Assembly: GCF_016916835.1 (NCBI RefSeq)
Contig: NZ_JAFFIX010000007.1
Span: 1 to 64,000 of the forward strand
Length of the DNA stretch: 64,000 nt
Direction: 5' to 3'
Source: Actinacidiphila bryophytorum
GTDB taxonomy: Bacteria; Actinomycetota; Actinomycetes; Streptomycetales; Streptomycetaceae
Shown: positions 18,753-29,746 of the stretch, piece after piece
Layout: each line of letters opens with the position of its first letter
How positions within the stretch are numbered: position 1 is the stretch's first letter
Notes under the pieces: model-generated
The model's database searches: none
The model's input: the letters and a program-made list of their open reading frames with translations, nothing else
Told to the model about the DNA's origin: nothing
Translations under genes and position numbers: made by a program

Positions 18753-18917
18753 CGCACCGCACAGCCGCACCCGGTAGCCGGTGCGGCGGGCTGCGAGCCG
18801 AAGTCTGGCGAGCGCGCCGAGGGTCGCGGTCGTGGCGGGCAGCCCCGCCGCATCCACGGTGACCGTCGCCGGGCCGCTGTGACCTGCGGTGTTCTCGGAG
18901 CCGGGGGCCGGCGTCAC
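18654..18917 (-). CDS. STAS-domain protein (anti-sigma antagonist-like)
   Basis: 87 residues beginning at a GTG with GAGGAGGT 6 nt upstream. The segment PATVTVDAAGLPATTATLGALARLRLAAR followed by VRLCGASPGLRMLVQLAGL matches a compact STAS fold. The conserved phosphorylatable Ser of classical anti-anti-sigma factors is not evident: the position reads T-T-A-T-L-G. It is convergent with, and overlaps by 99 bp, the ECF sigma gene, so transcription could interfere or the transcripts pair. A regulatory link to that sigma factor is inferred from position only. Confidence 0.7.
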   Translation of the reverse strand: MTPAPGSENTAGHSGPATVTVDAAGLPATTATLGALARLRLAARRTGYRVRLCGASPGLRMLVQLAGLGGEFEWEPEEREEPGGVVE

Positions 18918-19166
18918 CAGATGACCTCCTCGCGCAGGGCCGCCGGCGGCGGACGTCGCAGATACCGACCCCCTGCGCGGTGCGAAGTCATCGCTCACCG
19001 GGGTACGTATTCGGAGCGGATCGGCGGCGAAGCAGGCAAAATTCGGGGGCGCAGCAGTGGGAGACTTGCCGTTGTCCGTACACATGGGCGATGACAACGG
19101 CATATGCGCCAGGACGGGCCGGTGGGCGCACCGGCACCGCCAGGCGGACTTCGGAGGGGTCGGGGC

Positions 19167-20030
19167 ATGGCGGAAGCGGTGTTCACGCAGGAGCGGGCGC
19201 AGGCGGTGCTGGAGTCCGCCGGACACCCGTCGGCCGACCTGCTCTCCTTCGGGGAGAACGCGGTCTTCGCGGCCGGCCGGCTGGTGATCAAGGTGGGCCG
19301 CGGGGCCGACCTGCTGGACCGCGCCCGCCGCGAGGTGCGCACCGCCGACTGGCTCGCCAAGCACGACGTGCCCGCGGTGCGCTCGGCCGAGTCCGAGGTG
19401 CGGCTGGTCGACGGCCACCCGGTCACCTACTGGCAGCGGCTGCCCGAGTCGCTGCGGCCCGCGGAACCCGCCGACGTCGCCCCGCTGCTGCGGCTCGTGC
19501 ACGCCCTGCCGGAACCGGACTTCGGGCTGCCGCCGCGGGACCTGCTGGGCGGCGTGGAGCGCTGGCTGCGGCTGGCCGGCGACGCGATCGACCCGGCCGA
19601 GGCGGCCTTCCTGCGCGCCCGCAGGGACCGGCTGGCCGCCGCGGTCACCGAACTGGTGCCGCATCTGCCGCGCGGGCCGATCCACGGCGACGCGCTCCCC
19701 CGCAACGTCCACATCGGCCCCGACGGGCCCGTGCTGGTCGACCTGGAGACCTTCTCCTCCGACCTGCGCGAGCACGACCTCGTCGTGCAGACGCTCAGCC
19801 GCGACCGCTACGGGGTGCCGCCCGCCGCCTACTCCGCCTTCACCCGCGCCTACGGCTGGGACGTCGCCGACTGGGCGGGCTGCGAGGTGCTGCGCGGGGC
19901 ACGGGAGACGGCCGGCTGCGCCTGGGTCGCCCAGCACGCGGCGGCCAACCCGGCCGCGCGCAGCGAATTCCGCCGCCGGGTGGCGTCGCTGCGCTCGGGC
20001 GACTCCACGGTGCGCTGGTACTCCTTCTGA
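19167..20030 (+). CDS. Aminoglycoside phosphotransferase (APH) family kinase
   Basis: 287 residues. The kinase-like fold is shown by VFAAGRLVIKVGR (N-lobe Lys), the catalytic-loop Brenner motif PIHGDALPRNVHIGPDGP and the metal-binding VLVDLETF. Substrate unknown; such proteins phosphorylate small molecules or serve housekeeping functions in actinomycetes, so drug resistance should not be assumed. ATG 19167 (MAEAVFTQERA) gives the usual N-terminus; an earlier in-frame ATG at 19104 is less likely. About 250 nt upstream, to the STAS start, hold no gene I can support. Confidence 0.78.
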   Translation: MAEAVFTQERAQAVLESAGHPSADLLSFGENAVFAAGRLVIKVGRGADLLDRARREVRTADWLAKHDVPAVRSAESEVRLVDGHPVTYWQRLPESLRPAEPADVAPLLRLVHALPEPDFGLPPRDLLGGVERWLRLAGDAIDPAEAAFLRARRDRLAAAVTELVPHLPRGPIHGDALPRNVHIGPDGPVLVDLETFSSDLREHDLVVQTLSRDRYGVPPAAYSAFTRAYGWDVADWAGCEVLRGARETAGCAWVAQHAAANPAARSEFRRRVASLRSGDSTVRWYSF

Positions 20031-20075
20031 CACCCGGCTCCCCCTGACGACCGGCTCCTTCTGAACCTCCCCCAC

Positions 20076-20098
20076 GCCGGGCGGCCGCGCCGCCCGGC
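20076..20098 (+). terminator. Hairpin terminator after the phosphotransferase gene
   Basis: GCCGGGCGGC (20076-20085), CGC loop, GCCGCCCGGC (20089-20098), followed by GGTTT. It separates the kinase gene from the MFS gene. Confidence 0.75.
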
Positions 20099-20215
20099 GG
20101 TTTCCGCATGCCCGGCGGGTCCTGCCTGCCCGCTTGGCGTTAACCCTATCACCGATGTAAGACTTAAGAGGTCTCCCGCTTCCGGGTGACTCCCCTGCCG
20201 GGAAAGGGAATTGGC

Positions 20216-21601
20216 ATGCCCAACACACTCGCGGGGCAGCGCGGCACCCTCCTGCTGCTCACGAGCGTCGAACTCCTCGTCTTCCTCGACACCTCCGTCG
20301 TCAACCTCGCGATGCCGAGCATCGGCAGCGCGCTGTCGCTGAGCCTCGCCACGCTGGTCTGGGTCAGCAGCGCCTACCAGGTCACCTTCGGCGGCTTCCA
20401 GTTGGGCGCCGGCCGCGCCACCGACCGGCTCGGCATGCGGCTGATGTTCCAGACCGGCCTGGCCCTCTTCACCGCCGCCTCGCTGCTGGCCGGGCTCACC
20501 CACTCCGGCGCGGCCCTGATCGCCGCCCGCGCCCTCCAGGGTGTCGGCGCCGCCATCCTGATCCCGGCCGAACTCGCCCTCATCACCGCGGTGTTCACCG
20601 ACCCCGAGGCCTACCGGCGGGCCTTCGGGGTGTGGAGCGCCATGGGCGCGGTCGGCGCGGCCGGCGGTGTCGCCGCCGGCGGGGTGATCGTCTCCGCGCT
20701 CGGCTGGCAGTGGGTCTTCCTGGTCAACGTGCCCATCGGGGTCCTCGGACTGCTGGCGAGCAGCCGGCTGCTGCCGCGCGACGGCATCGACCTGCGCGCC
20801 GTCCGGCGCGGCGAACTCGACCTGCCCGGCATGGTCACCGGCACCGGGTGCCTGCTGCTGGTCGTCTACGTCGCCACCAAGGCCGCGGAAGGCTCACTCG
20901 ACCTGCGGCACTGGCTGCTCGCAGGCCTCGCGGTGCTCCTCGGCGCGGCCTTCGCCGCGGTCGAACGGCGCACCCCCACACCGGTGCTGCCCTTCCGGCT
21001 CTTCCGCACCCGCGACATCGCCGGCTCCGCGCTGGCGAACTTCCTGGTCGGCGCCGCACATGTTCCCGTCTTCGTCTTCCTCTCGCTGTACTTCCAGGAG
21101 GTCCACCACTACAGCGCCGTCAAGTCCGGTCTCGCCGTGCTGCCCATCGCGCTGGTCGGCATCCCGGTGGCCCGGCTGCTCATCCCCCGGGCGCTCAAGG
21201 CCGTCGGCCCGCGCAGGGTCCTCGTCGCCGGCATGGCGCTGCTCGCCCTCGCGCTCCTGCTGCTGTCCCGGATCCCGGCGCGCGCGGACTACGCGGCCGA
21301 CTTCCTGCCCGCCGCCATGGTCTTCGCGGTCGCGCTGCCCGCCTGCTTCGTCGGTGCGACGATGCCGGCGATGCGGGCGGCCGCGCCGGGCGAGACGGGG
21401 GTGGTGTCGGGCGTCGTCAACACCGCGCAGCGGCTGGGCGCCGGGCTCGGCGTGGCGGTCCTGGCCGCCGACGCCGGCGGCGGCGCCATCACCGGTTATC
21501 ACCACGCCTTCCTCGGCGCCGCGGTCTTCGCAGGCCTCGGCCTGCTCGTTGCGGCCTTCCTCCTCGACGCCTCGGTCCCAGAGCCGTCCCCGGCCTCCTG
21601 A
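20216..21601 (+). CDS. MFS transporter, DHA2-like drug exporter family
   Basis: 461 residues with about 12-14 membrane segments. The first helix ends FLDTSVVNLAMPSIG, the DHA2 motif D1-like sequence. GRATDRLGMRLMFQTGL is motif A, and GAVGAAGGVAAGGVIVSALGWQWVFLVNVPIG is motif C, seen in proton antiporters. ATG 20216 lies after GGGAATT. The AT-richer leader (20136-20170, with CTTAAG) is a likely promoter/operator site, but no local regulator gene is adjacent. Substrate unknown. Confidence 0.85.
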   Translation: MPNTLAGQRGTLLLLTSVELLVFLDTSVVNLAMPSIGSALSLSLATLVWVSSAYQVTFGGFQLGAGRATDRLGMRLMFQTGLALFTAASLLAGLTHSGAALIAARALQGVGAAILIPAELALITAVFTDPEAYRRAFGVWSAMGAVGAAGGVAAGGVIVSALGWQWVFLVNVPIGVLGLLASSRLLPRDGIDLRAVRRGELDLPGMVTGTGCLLLVVYVATKAAEGSLDLRHWLLAGLAVLLGAAFAAVERRTPTPVLPFRLFRTRDIAGSALANFLVGAAHVPVFVFLSLYFQEVHHYSAVKSGLAVLPIALVGIPVARLLIPRALKAVGPRRVLVAGMALLALALLLLSRIPARADYAADFLPAAMVFAVALPACFVGATMPAMRAAAPGETGVVSGVVNTAQRLGAGLGVAVLAADAGGGAITGYHHAFLGAAVFAGLGLLVAAFLLDASVPEPSPAS

Positions 21602-21668
21602 CCCGCCACCCGGCCCTGCCCCTTGGGGAAGGCGGACCGCCCACCGCAAAGGGCGCCCCCCGGGAGGG

Positions 21669-22373
21669 TCAGGCGGCGGTGTGCAGCGGCCAGTCGCCGG
21701 GTATCGGCTCGGCTCCCGCGTTCTGCCGGCGCAGCCACGCCGAGAAGTCCTCGGCCCATGCCGCATACCAGCCGCCCTGGGCGACGTGCAGGTCCCACAG
21801 GTCGGCCTGGCCCGCCTCCGGGAAGCGGGCGGCGAGGGCGCGGGCGACCCGCACCGCGGCCAGGGCGTCCACGCCCGCGTCGTGCGCACCGTCGAGAGCG
21901 ACGCCGTAGACCGCGCAGGCCGCCTCCAGCGTCCGCTTGCCCCTGCGGTACTTGTCGAGGGCGCGGTCGATGACCAGCGGGTCCACGACGGGTCCCGGAC
22001 GCCCGCCCGGGGCGACCAGCGGCGGCAGGGCGTAGCGCCGCAACTCCGCGTCGAGCAGCGTGAGGTCGAAGGGCGCGTTGTAGATGACGACGGGGACCTG
22101 TGCCGCCCAGTAGCCGCGCACCGCGTCGGCGACCTCGGCGACGACCTCAGGCGCCGGGCGCCCCTCTGCGGCGGCGCGGGCGGTGCTGACGCCGTGGATG
22201 GCGGTGGTCTCCGGGGGTATCGGCACCCCGGGGTCGGCGAGCCAGGCCCGGTGCCGCACCGGCTGGCCGTCCTTGACCTCGGTGACCGCCGCGGTCACGA
22301 TCCGCGCCTGCCGCGGATCGGTCCCCGTGGTCTCCAGGTCGAAGCCGACCAGCAGATCCTCGTGCCATGCCAT
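21669..22373 (-). CDS. DnaQ-like 3'-5' exonuclease
   Basis: 234 residues. ExoI is VGFDLETTGTDPRQARIVTAA with Asp12 and Glu14. ExoII is VVIYNAPFDLTLLDAEL, and ExoIII is DGAHDAGVDALAAVRVA, giving the DEDDh set with His. It lacks the rest of a DNA polymerase III epsilon subunit, so it is a stand-alone proofreading or nucleic-acid trimming enzyme. Co-oriented with the HEPN gene, 73 nt downstream of it, so possibly co-transcribed. Confidence 0.87.
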   Translation of the reverse strand: MAWHEDLLVGFDLETTGTDPRQARIVTAAVTEVKDGQPVRHRAWLADPGVPIPPETTAIHGVSTARAAAEGRPAPEVVAEVADAVRGYWAAQVPVVIYNAPFDLTLLDAELRRYALPPLVAPGGRPGPVVDPLVIDRALDKYRRGKRTLEAACAVYGVALDGAHDAGVDALAAVRVARALAARFPEAGQADLWDLHVAQGGWYAAWAEDFSAWLRRQNAGAEPIPGDWPLHTAA

Positions 22374-22446
22374 GGCAAGTCCCCTTCCCGCCCCGTTGTC
22401 CCCCTGTGCCCTGCCATCATCGCGTGCACCACTGACAGTCCCGGGG

Positions 22447-23688
22447 TCAGGACACCGGCCTCGCGTCGGTCCAGATGCTCTCGAACTCCTCGCGGTAGAC
22501 CTCGAAGAGCCCGGTGTCGGCGGGCCGGTCGTCGGCGACGACGCGCCGCGAACCGCCGCGCAGCACCATCACGGGCACCTCCATGCCGCGCGCCCTGCGC
22601 AGGTAGGACTGGACGACGGCGAGCCCGTCGCCGCTGTCGCCGTCCACGAGGTAGGCGGTGAAGCGCGGGGTCTCGTCGAACACCTGGATCTCGAAGGCGC
22701 CGGGGTCGCGCAGCCTGGCCCGCACCCGCCGCATGTGCATGATGTTCATCTCGACGGAGCGGCTCATCTCACCGCGCCCGAGGCCGAGTTCGCGCTCGCG
22801 GCGGCGGACGGCGCTGCTTGCGGGGTTGAGGAACAGCAGCCGCACCCGGCAGCCCGCCTCGGCGAGCCGGATCAGCCGCCGGCCCGAGTAGTTCTGCACC
22901 AGCAGGTTCAGCCCGATGCCGACCGCGTCGAGCCTTCTGGCGCCGGCGAAGAGGTCCTCGACGGGCAGTTGGCGCTGCAGCCGCACCCGGTCGGCGTAGA
23001 CGCCGACGACGTCGGAGAAGCGGTCGGCGACCAGTTCCTCGACCGCGTCGACCGGCAGCCGCTGTGCGGACGTGCGGTCGCTGCGCGCGCCCAGCAGGTC
23101 GAGCAGCCGGGCGCTCGCCCGCTCCGCCTGGTCCAGGACGGTGCGGGACAGCGCCCGGTTGCGGGAGACCACGTGCCGGGCCACTTCGAGCTCGTCCAGG
23201 GCCAGTTCGAGGTCGCGGCGGTCGTCGAAGTAGGGCTCGAAGCAGGGCCAGTGCTGGACGACCAGCTCGCGCAGCTGGGGCAGCGTCAGGAAGCTGAGCA
23301 CGTTGTCGTCGGCCGGGTCGAGCAGGAAGCCCTTCCTGCGGCTGACCTCGCGTACGGCGACGGCCCGCTGGACCCATTCGTGGCCGGCGGGTCCCGCGGC
23401 CGCGACGACCCACTCCTCGCCGTGCACGGGTTCGTAGATGGGCCGCAGCACCGCGTTGACGACCGCCCGCAGCCGCTGCTCGACCAGGTTCAGCCAGACG
23501 TAGGCGCGGCCCGCCCTGCGGGCGCGGGTGCGCACCTCGGCCCAGGCGTCGGCGCCCCAGTCCAGCTCCGCCCCGATCTCCATGGGCTGGGCGAGAGTGA
23601 CCGCGCCCTGCGATCCCTCGACAGTGGTGTCGTGCTGGTCACCCTGCTCACCGCCTCCCGGGAGCATCAGACCTCCGGACGTCACCAC
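22447..23688 (-). CDS. SAV2148-family HEPN-domain protein with DUF5919/PLD-like C-terminus
   Basis: 413 residues. I recognise the actinomycete SAV2148 family, uncharacterised to my knowledge. A helical region (~40-200) holds Arg82-x6-His89 (RPIYEPVH), which fits the HEPN RNase Rx4-6H pattern. The C-terminal part (~255-413) has AGCRVRLLFLNPASSAVRRR, then FEIQVFDETPRFTAYLVDGD, and ends YREEFESIWTDARPV. This layout resembles the DUF5919/PLD-like sensor of some XRE regulators (my inference). GTG 23688 has GGAGG 7 nt upstream; a GTG at 23703 is the alternative. Downstream lies a DnaQ-like exonuclease, making a possible nuclease pair. Confidence 0.75.
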   Translation of the reverse strand: MVTSGGLMLPGGGEQGDQHDTTVEGSQGAVTLAQPMEIGAELDWGADAWAEVRTRARRAGRAYVWLNLVEQRLRAVVNAVLRPIYEPVHGEEWVVAAAGPAGHEWVQRAVAVREVSRRKGFLLDPADDNVLSFLTLPQLRELVVQHWPCFEPYFDDRRDLELALDELEVARHVVSRNRALSRTVLDQAERASARLLDLLGARSDRTSAQRLPVDAVEELVADRFSDVVGVYADRVRLQRQLPVEDLFAGARRLDAVGIGLNLLVQNYSGRRLIRLAEAGCRVRLLFLNPASSAVRRRERELGLGRGEMSRSVEMNIMHMRRVRARLRDPGAFEIQVFDETPRFTAYLVDGDSGDGLAVVQSYLRRARGMEVPVMVLRGGSRRVVADDRPADTGLFEVYREEFESIWTDARPVS

Positions 23689-23726
23689 TTCACCGCCTCC
23701 CACCCCCGTCCACGATCAAGGAAGGG

Positions 23727-23756
23727 TACTGCGGTGCGGGGGGTGTCGCAGCAGTA
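23727..23756 (-). promoter_or_regulatory. Inverted repeat upstream of the HEPN gene
   Basis: TACTGCGGTGCG (23727-23738) faces CGCAGCAGTA (23747-23756); the arms match except for a 2-nt bulge. It is 39 nt upstream of the HEPN GTG, where an operator or a leader hairpin could act. Symmetry and position are the only support. Confidence 0.35.
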
Positions 23757-23850
23757 TCGACCCTACTTGACTACTACCGGACAACCCCATCACTCGTACG
23801 GTCGCTGGCTGTTGTGGCAGTGTCACCCTCGGGTGGGAGCGGATGGGAAG

Positions 23851-23898
23851 ATGACTGCTCGTCAAGCTTCGGCAACGCAGCCCCTCCGGGTGCGATGA
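23851..23898 (+). other. Possible 15-codon upstream frame before glgX
   Basis: ATG preceded by GGGAAG encodes MTARQASATQPLRVR and stops 48 nt before glgX. It could be a leader peptide or chance. The 258-nt divergent gap 23689-23946 otherwise holds the HEPN promoter side and the glgX promoter; TTGACT at 23766 is a possible -35 on the plus strand. Confidence 0.2.
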
Positions 23899-23946
23899 CC
23901 AGGTGACCGGGCCGCGCGCCCCGGTCAGGAGTGGAAGAGTCTCGAC

Positions 23947-26085
<2,139 letters not shown>

Positions 26086-26104
26086 GCCTGGGGCCGCCCA
26101 GGGG

Positions 26105-26270
26105 TGCCACTTGCCGTGAGCTTGCACCTTTCGGTGCGTCCTGGCTGGTCGCGCGGTTCCCCGCGCCCCTGAAAACGCTCACCCTCTTGTGCAGAGGGCG
26201 CCGCCTGAAAGCGCCGGCTCTGCGCACAGAGGGCAACCATCAGGGGCGCGGGGAACTGCGCGACCAGCCA
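26105..26270. repeat. Palindromic intergenic element, copy 2
   Basis: Arms 26142-26171 and 26241-26270 (30 bp, one mismatch) contain the shared core. Inside, CTCTTGTGC and GCGCACAGAG add a further fold-back, so nearly the whole unit can form one long hairpin. The flank TGCCACTTGCCGTGAGCTTG starts 20 nt after the glgX stop. Confidence 0.88.
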
Positions 26271-26339
26271 CAGCGCCGGGGAAGGTCCGGAGGCGACCTG
26301 AAGGGGCAGGACAGGCGGAACCCGGGTAGAGAGGTTGGC

Positions 26340-28775
26340 ATGAGCGAAATGGCGGTGCCGAGCGCCACGTACCGAATACAGGTCCAGCCCGGGTTCACGT
26401 TCGCGCAGGCGGCGGCCGCGGCGCCGTACCTGGCGCGGCTCGGCGTCAGCCACCTGCACCTGTCCCCCGTGCTGGAGGCCGTGCCCGGTTCCGGGCACGG
26501 GTACGACGTGGTGGACCACACCAGGGTCAGGGCCGAGCTGGGCGGGGAGCAGGGCCTGCGGGAGCTGTCCCGCACGGCCCGTGAGCACGGCATGGGCCTG
26601 GTCCTGGACATCGTGCCGAACCACATGGCCGTACCGGCCCCCGAGTACCTGAACGGGCCGCTGTGGGCCGTGCTGCGGGACGGCCCCGACTCCCCCTTCG
26701 CGGACTGGTTCGACATCGACTGGGCCGCCCTGGGCGGCAAGGTGCTGCTGCCGGTGCTGGGGGAGCCGCTGCCGGACGCGCTGGGCGCCCTGTCGGTCGT
26801 ACGGGACAAGGCCGCGGGCGGCAGGGTGCTGCGGTACTACGACCACCGCTTCCCGCTGCGCCCCGGCACCGAGGGACTGCCGATGCCGCAGCTGCTGGAG
26901 TCGCAGGCGTACCGCCTGGCGTACTGGCGTACCGCGCGGACCGACCTGAACTACCGGCGCTTCTTCACCATCGCCGACCTGATCGCGGTGCGTGTCGAGC
27001 GGCCCGAGGTCTTCGAGGCCACCCATGCGACGGTGCTGCGGCTGCTGCGGGACGGCGTGGCCGACGGGCTGCGGGTGGATCACCCGGACGGCCTCGCGGA
27101 CCCGGCGGGGTATCTGCGGCGGCTGGCGGAGGCCAGTGGCGGGCGCTGGACGGTGGTCGAGAAGATCCTGCAGCGCGACGAGCCGCTGCCCGCGGACTGG
27201 GCCTGCGCGGGCACCACCGGCTACGACGCGCTGGACCGCATCGACGGCCTGTTCACCGACCCGGCGGGCGCCGCGGAGCTGGACGCCTTCCACCGGGCCT
27301 ACACCCGCGCGGACGACGACCGCGGCGGCCGGTGGGCGCCGACGGTGCGCAGGGCCGCCCACCGGGTGGTCACCGTGGACCTGGCGGCCGAGGTCGCCCG
27401 GCTGCGCCGTGCGGCGGAGCGGGCCAGGGCGGGGCTGCCCGGCGCCGGGCCGTACCCCCCTGACGTGATGGACGACGCGATCCGCGAGGTGCTGGTGCGG
27501 GTGCCGGTCTACCGCCCGTACGTGCCGCCCGGCGGCCCCGCGGGCGGGAGGGACGAGGCGATGCTGGAGCGGGCCGCGTTCGGCGCCGGGCGGGCGCTGG
27601 GGCAGGAGCCGGGCGGCGCGGTGGACTTCGTACGGGACCTGGCGCTGGGCCGGTGCGCGGGGGCCGACGCCGACGACTTCACGGTGCGCTTCGCGCAGGT
27701 CGCCTCGGCGCTGCACGCGAAGTCCGTCGAGGACACCGCCTTCTACCGCTACACCCCGCTGCTGTCGCTGTGCGAGGTGGGCCGCGACCCGGGCCGCCCG
27801 GCAACCGACCCCGCCGACTTCCACGCCTACTGCGCCACCGTCCTGCGCGAGCGGCCCGCCACGGGCACGGTGCTGTCCACGCACGACACCAAGCGCAGCG
27901 CCGACCTGCGGCTGCGGCTCGCGGTGCTGTCGGAGATGCCGGAGGCGTGGCAGGAGTGGCTGGGCGCCCGCGAGGTGCGCGAAGCCGAACTCGACTGCCC
28001 GCCCGCGCCGAACGCGCAGGTGCGGTACACCGCCTACCAGACCGGTGTGGGCCTGGGCTTCTGCCACCCGGACCGGCTGGTGCCCGCGGTGCTCAAGGCG
28101 GTGCGGGAGGCGGGCCTGTACACCACCTGGACGGAGCAGGACGAGGGCTACGAGAAGGCGGTCGCCGAGTTCGTCGAGCACGGCCCCTGCGGGGTGCAGG
28201 TCTACGACGTCGGCGAGTTCGCCGCGCTGCTGCGCCCGTACGCCACCGCGAACTCGCTGGGCGCGGCCCTGCTGCACCTGACGATGCCGGGCGTGCCGGA
28301 CGTCTACCAGGGCACGGAATTCCCCGTGCACACCCTGGTCGACCCCGACAACCGCGGCCCGATGACCGGCATGAGCGGCGGTGTCCAGCGCTTCGGGGTC
28401 GGCGGCACCCTGGACGGCCTGCTGGCCGGGCAGCCCCCGCGCGGCCCGGAGGAGGCCAAGCTGCGGCTGACGGCGGTGGCGCTGCGGCTGCGCAGGGACC
28501 ACCCGCAGTGGTTCGGCCCGGCGGGCGCGTACGACCCGCTCGCCGCCGACGGCCCCGCCGCCGACCACTGCGTGGCCTTCCTGCGCGGCGGCAGCGCCCT
28601 GACCGCGGTGACGCGGCTGTCCCGGCGCCTGGAGCAGGCGGGCGGCTGGCGCGACACGGTGCTGCCGCTCCCCCCCGGCACCTGGCGCAGCCGGCTCGGC
28701 ACCGGCACCTACCAGGGCCGGGTCCCGCTGGCGGAGCTGTTCGCGGAGTCCCCGGTGGCGCTGCTGACCCGCTAG
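26340..28775 (+). CDS. treY: Malto-oligosyltrehalose synthase
   Basis: 811 residues, GH13 family. It isomerises the reducing-end glucose of maltodextrins to an alpha,alpha-1,1 linkage. Visible family motifs: ATYRIQVQPGFTFAQAAAAA at the N-terminus, SGHGYDVVDHTRV, LVLDIVPNHMA, DGLRVDHPDGLADPAGYL with the nucleophile Asp, VVEKIL with the acid Glu, and STHDTKRSADLRLRLA near the end. ATG 26340 is preferred; a second in-frame ATG three codons on is possible. The last 4 bp overlap the convergent LysR gene. Its partner treZ lies 6.7 kb downstream, behind an accessory cassette. Confidence 0.93.
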   Translation: MSEMAVPSATYRIQVQPGFTFAQAAAAAPYLARLGVSHLHLSPVLEAVPGSGHGYDVVDHTRVRAELGGEQGLRELSRTAREHGMGLVLDIVPNHMAVPAPEYLNGPLWAVLRDGPDSPFADWFDIDWAALGGKVLLPVLGEPLPDALGALSVVRDKAAGGRVLRYYDHRFPLRPGTEGLPMPQLLESQAYRLAYWRTARTDLNYRRFFTIADLIAVRVERPEVFEATHATVLRLLRDGVADGLRVDHPDGLADPAGYLRRLAEASGGRWTVVEKILQRDEPLPADWACAGTTGYDALDRIDGLFTDPAGAAELDAFHRAYTRADDDRGGRWAPTVRRAAHRVVTVDLAAEVARLRRAAERARAGLPGAGPYPPDVMDDAIREVLVRVPVYRPYVPPGGPAGGRDEAMLERAAFGAGRALGQEPGGAVDFVRDLALGRCAGADADDFTVRFAQVASALHAKSVEDTAFYRYTPLLSLCEVGRDPGRPATDPADFHAYCATVLRERPATGTVLSTHDTKRSADLRLRLAVLSEMPEAWQEWLGAREVREAELDCPPAPNAQVRYTAYQTGVGLGFCHPDRLVPAVLKAVREAGLYTTWTEQDEGYEKAVAEFVEHGPCGVQVYDVGEFAALLRPYATANSLGAALLHLTMPGVPDVYQGTEFPVHTLVDPDNRGPMTGMSGGVQRFGVGGTLDGLLAGQPPRGPEEAKLRLTAVALRLRRDHPQWFGPAGAYDPLAADGPAADHCVAFLRGGSALTAVTRLSRRLEQAGGWRDTVLPLPPGTWRSRLGTGTYQGRVPLAELFAESPVALLTR

Positions 28776-29728
28776 GACCGGCCCGTCAGGTCCGCCTGAT
28801 CGGCCTCCGGGAGCCAGTGCAGGGCCGGGTCGTAGCTGAGCCAGGACTGGGCGGCGGCGGTGGCGGCGAAGGCGGCGAGCAGCCGGGGCAGCACCGCGTG
28901 CTGCTCGCCGGTGCGCCAGATCGCGTGCCAGGCGTAGAGCGGCGCCGGCCCCCGTACGGGGATCTCGCTCAGGCCGCTGCCCGCGGGCACCTCGACGTCC
29001 GCGCACAGCAGCGAGAACAGCTCGGGATGCCCGGCCAGGTGCGCAAGGAAGGGGTCCAGGCCCAGGTTGATGCCGCCGAAGTCGTCGGGCACCCCGAAGC
29101 GCTCGGCGAAGGCCCGCAGGAACTCGACCTTCGCGCGCGGCGCCGGGAACCACAGCCGGGACGCCCGCAGGTCCGCCGGGCTCAGGGCGGTCGCGCCGGC
29201 CAGCGGGGCCGCCCGGCTCATCACCGCCTTGACCCGCTCCAGCCTGACCAGCCGGCGGGTCAGCCCGGCCGGCCACGGCTCGTCCAGGGCGTGGGCGCGG
29301 CCCAGCGCGAAGTCGATCTCGCCGTCGCGCAGGCCCGCGAGCGCCGCCGGGTAGCCGGGCCGCAGGCTCAGCTCGATGTCCAGGTCCTGGTCGCGGGCCA
29401 CGACCTCGCGGACCGTGCGCAGCGGCAGGAACATGTGGCCCCACACACTGACCCGCAGCGGCCGCTCCTCGTGCCGTGCCGCGGCCACCGCCGCCTCCCC
29501 CGCCCGCACCAGCTCCCGGGCCGGTTCGAGGAACCTGCGGCCCGCGCCGGTCAGTTCGACGCCGTGCCCGGTGCGGTCGAAGAGCTTGCGGCCGAGTGCC
29601 TCCTCCAGGCGGGCGACCCGCTTGGACAGCGCCTGCTGCGTCAGGTACAGCTCGGCGGCGGCCTGCCCGAAGTGCAGCCGGTCGGCGGTGACCACGAAGG
29701 CCCGCACCTGCCCCAGGTCGAGATCCAC
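28772..29728 (-). CDS. LysR family transcriptional regulator
   Basis: 318 residues. The N-terminal winged HTH reads LGQVRAFVVTADRLHFGQAAAELYLTQQALSKRVARLE, followed by an effector-binding domain starting near residue 90 (RPLRVSVWGHM). The effector is unknown. It is co-oriented with the SDR gene, whose stop is 18 nt upstream of the LysR start, so they may be co-transcribed as SDR-LysR. Convergent with treY. Confidence 0.87.
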   Translation of the reverse strand: MDLDLGQVRAFVVTADRLHFGQAAAELYLTQQALSKRVARLEEALGRKLFDRTGHGVELTGAGRRFLEPARELVRAGEAAVAAARHEERPLRVSVWGHMFLPLRTVREVVARDQDLDIELSLRPGYPAALAGLRDGEIDFALGRAHALDEPWPAGLTRRLVRLERVKAVMSRAAPLAGATALSPADLRASRLWFPAPRAKVEFLRAFAERFGVPDDFGGINLGLDPFLAHLAGHPELFSLLCADVEVPAGSGLSEIPVRGPAPLYAWHAIWRTGEQHAVLPRLLAAFAATAAAQSWLSYDPALHWLPEADQADLTGRS

Positions 29729-29746
29729 CGCCGCACCCCCGTCCGT

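Noticed and set aside
20136..20170. Specific -35/-10 promoter call for the MFS gene (TTGGCG ... GATGTA).
   Set aside because: Region is suggestively AT-rich, but spacing and matches are too weak to assign.
18918..20228. Minus-strand frame extending the STAS protein to 524 residues.
   Set aside because: Only the last 87 residues are STAS-like and they have their own GTG with a strong ribosome site; the rest is antisense to the kinase gene.
21060..23898. Plus-strand frames of over 500 codons opposite the exonuclease and HEPN genes.
   Set aside because: Low-complexity antisense frames; the minus-strand products have recognisable motifs.
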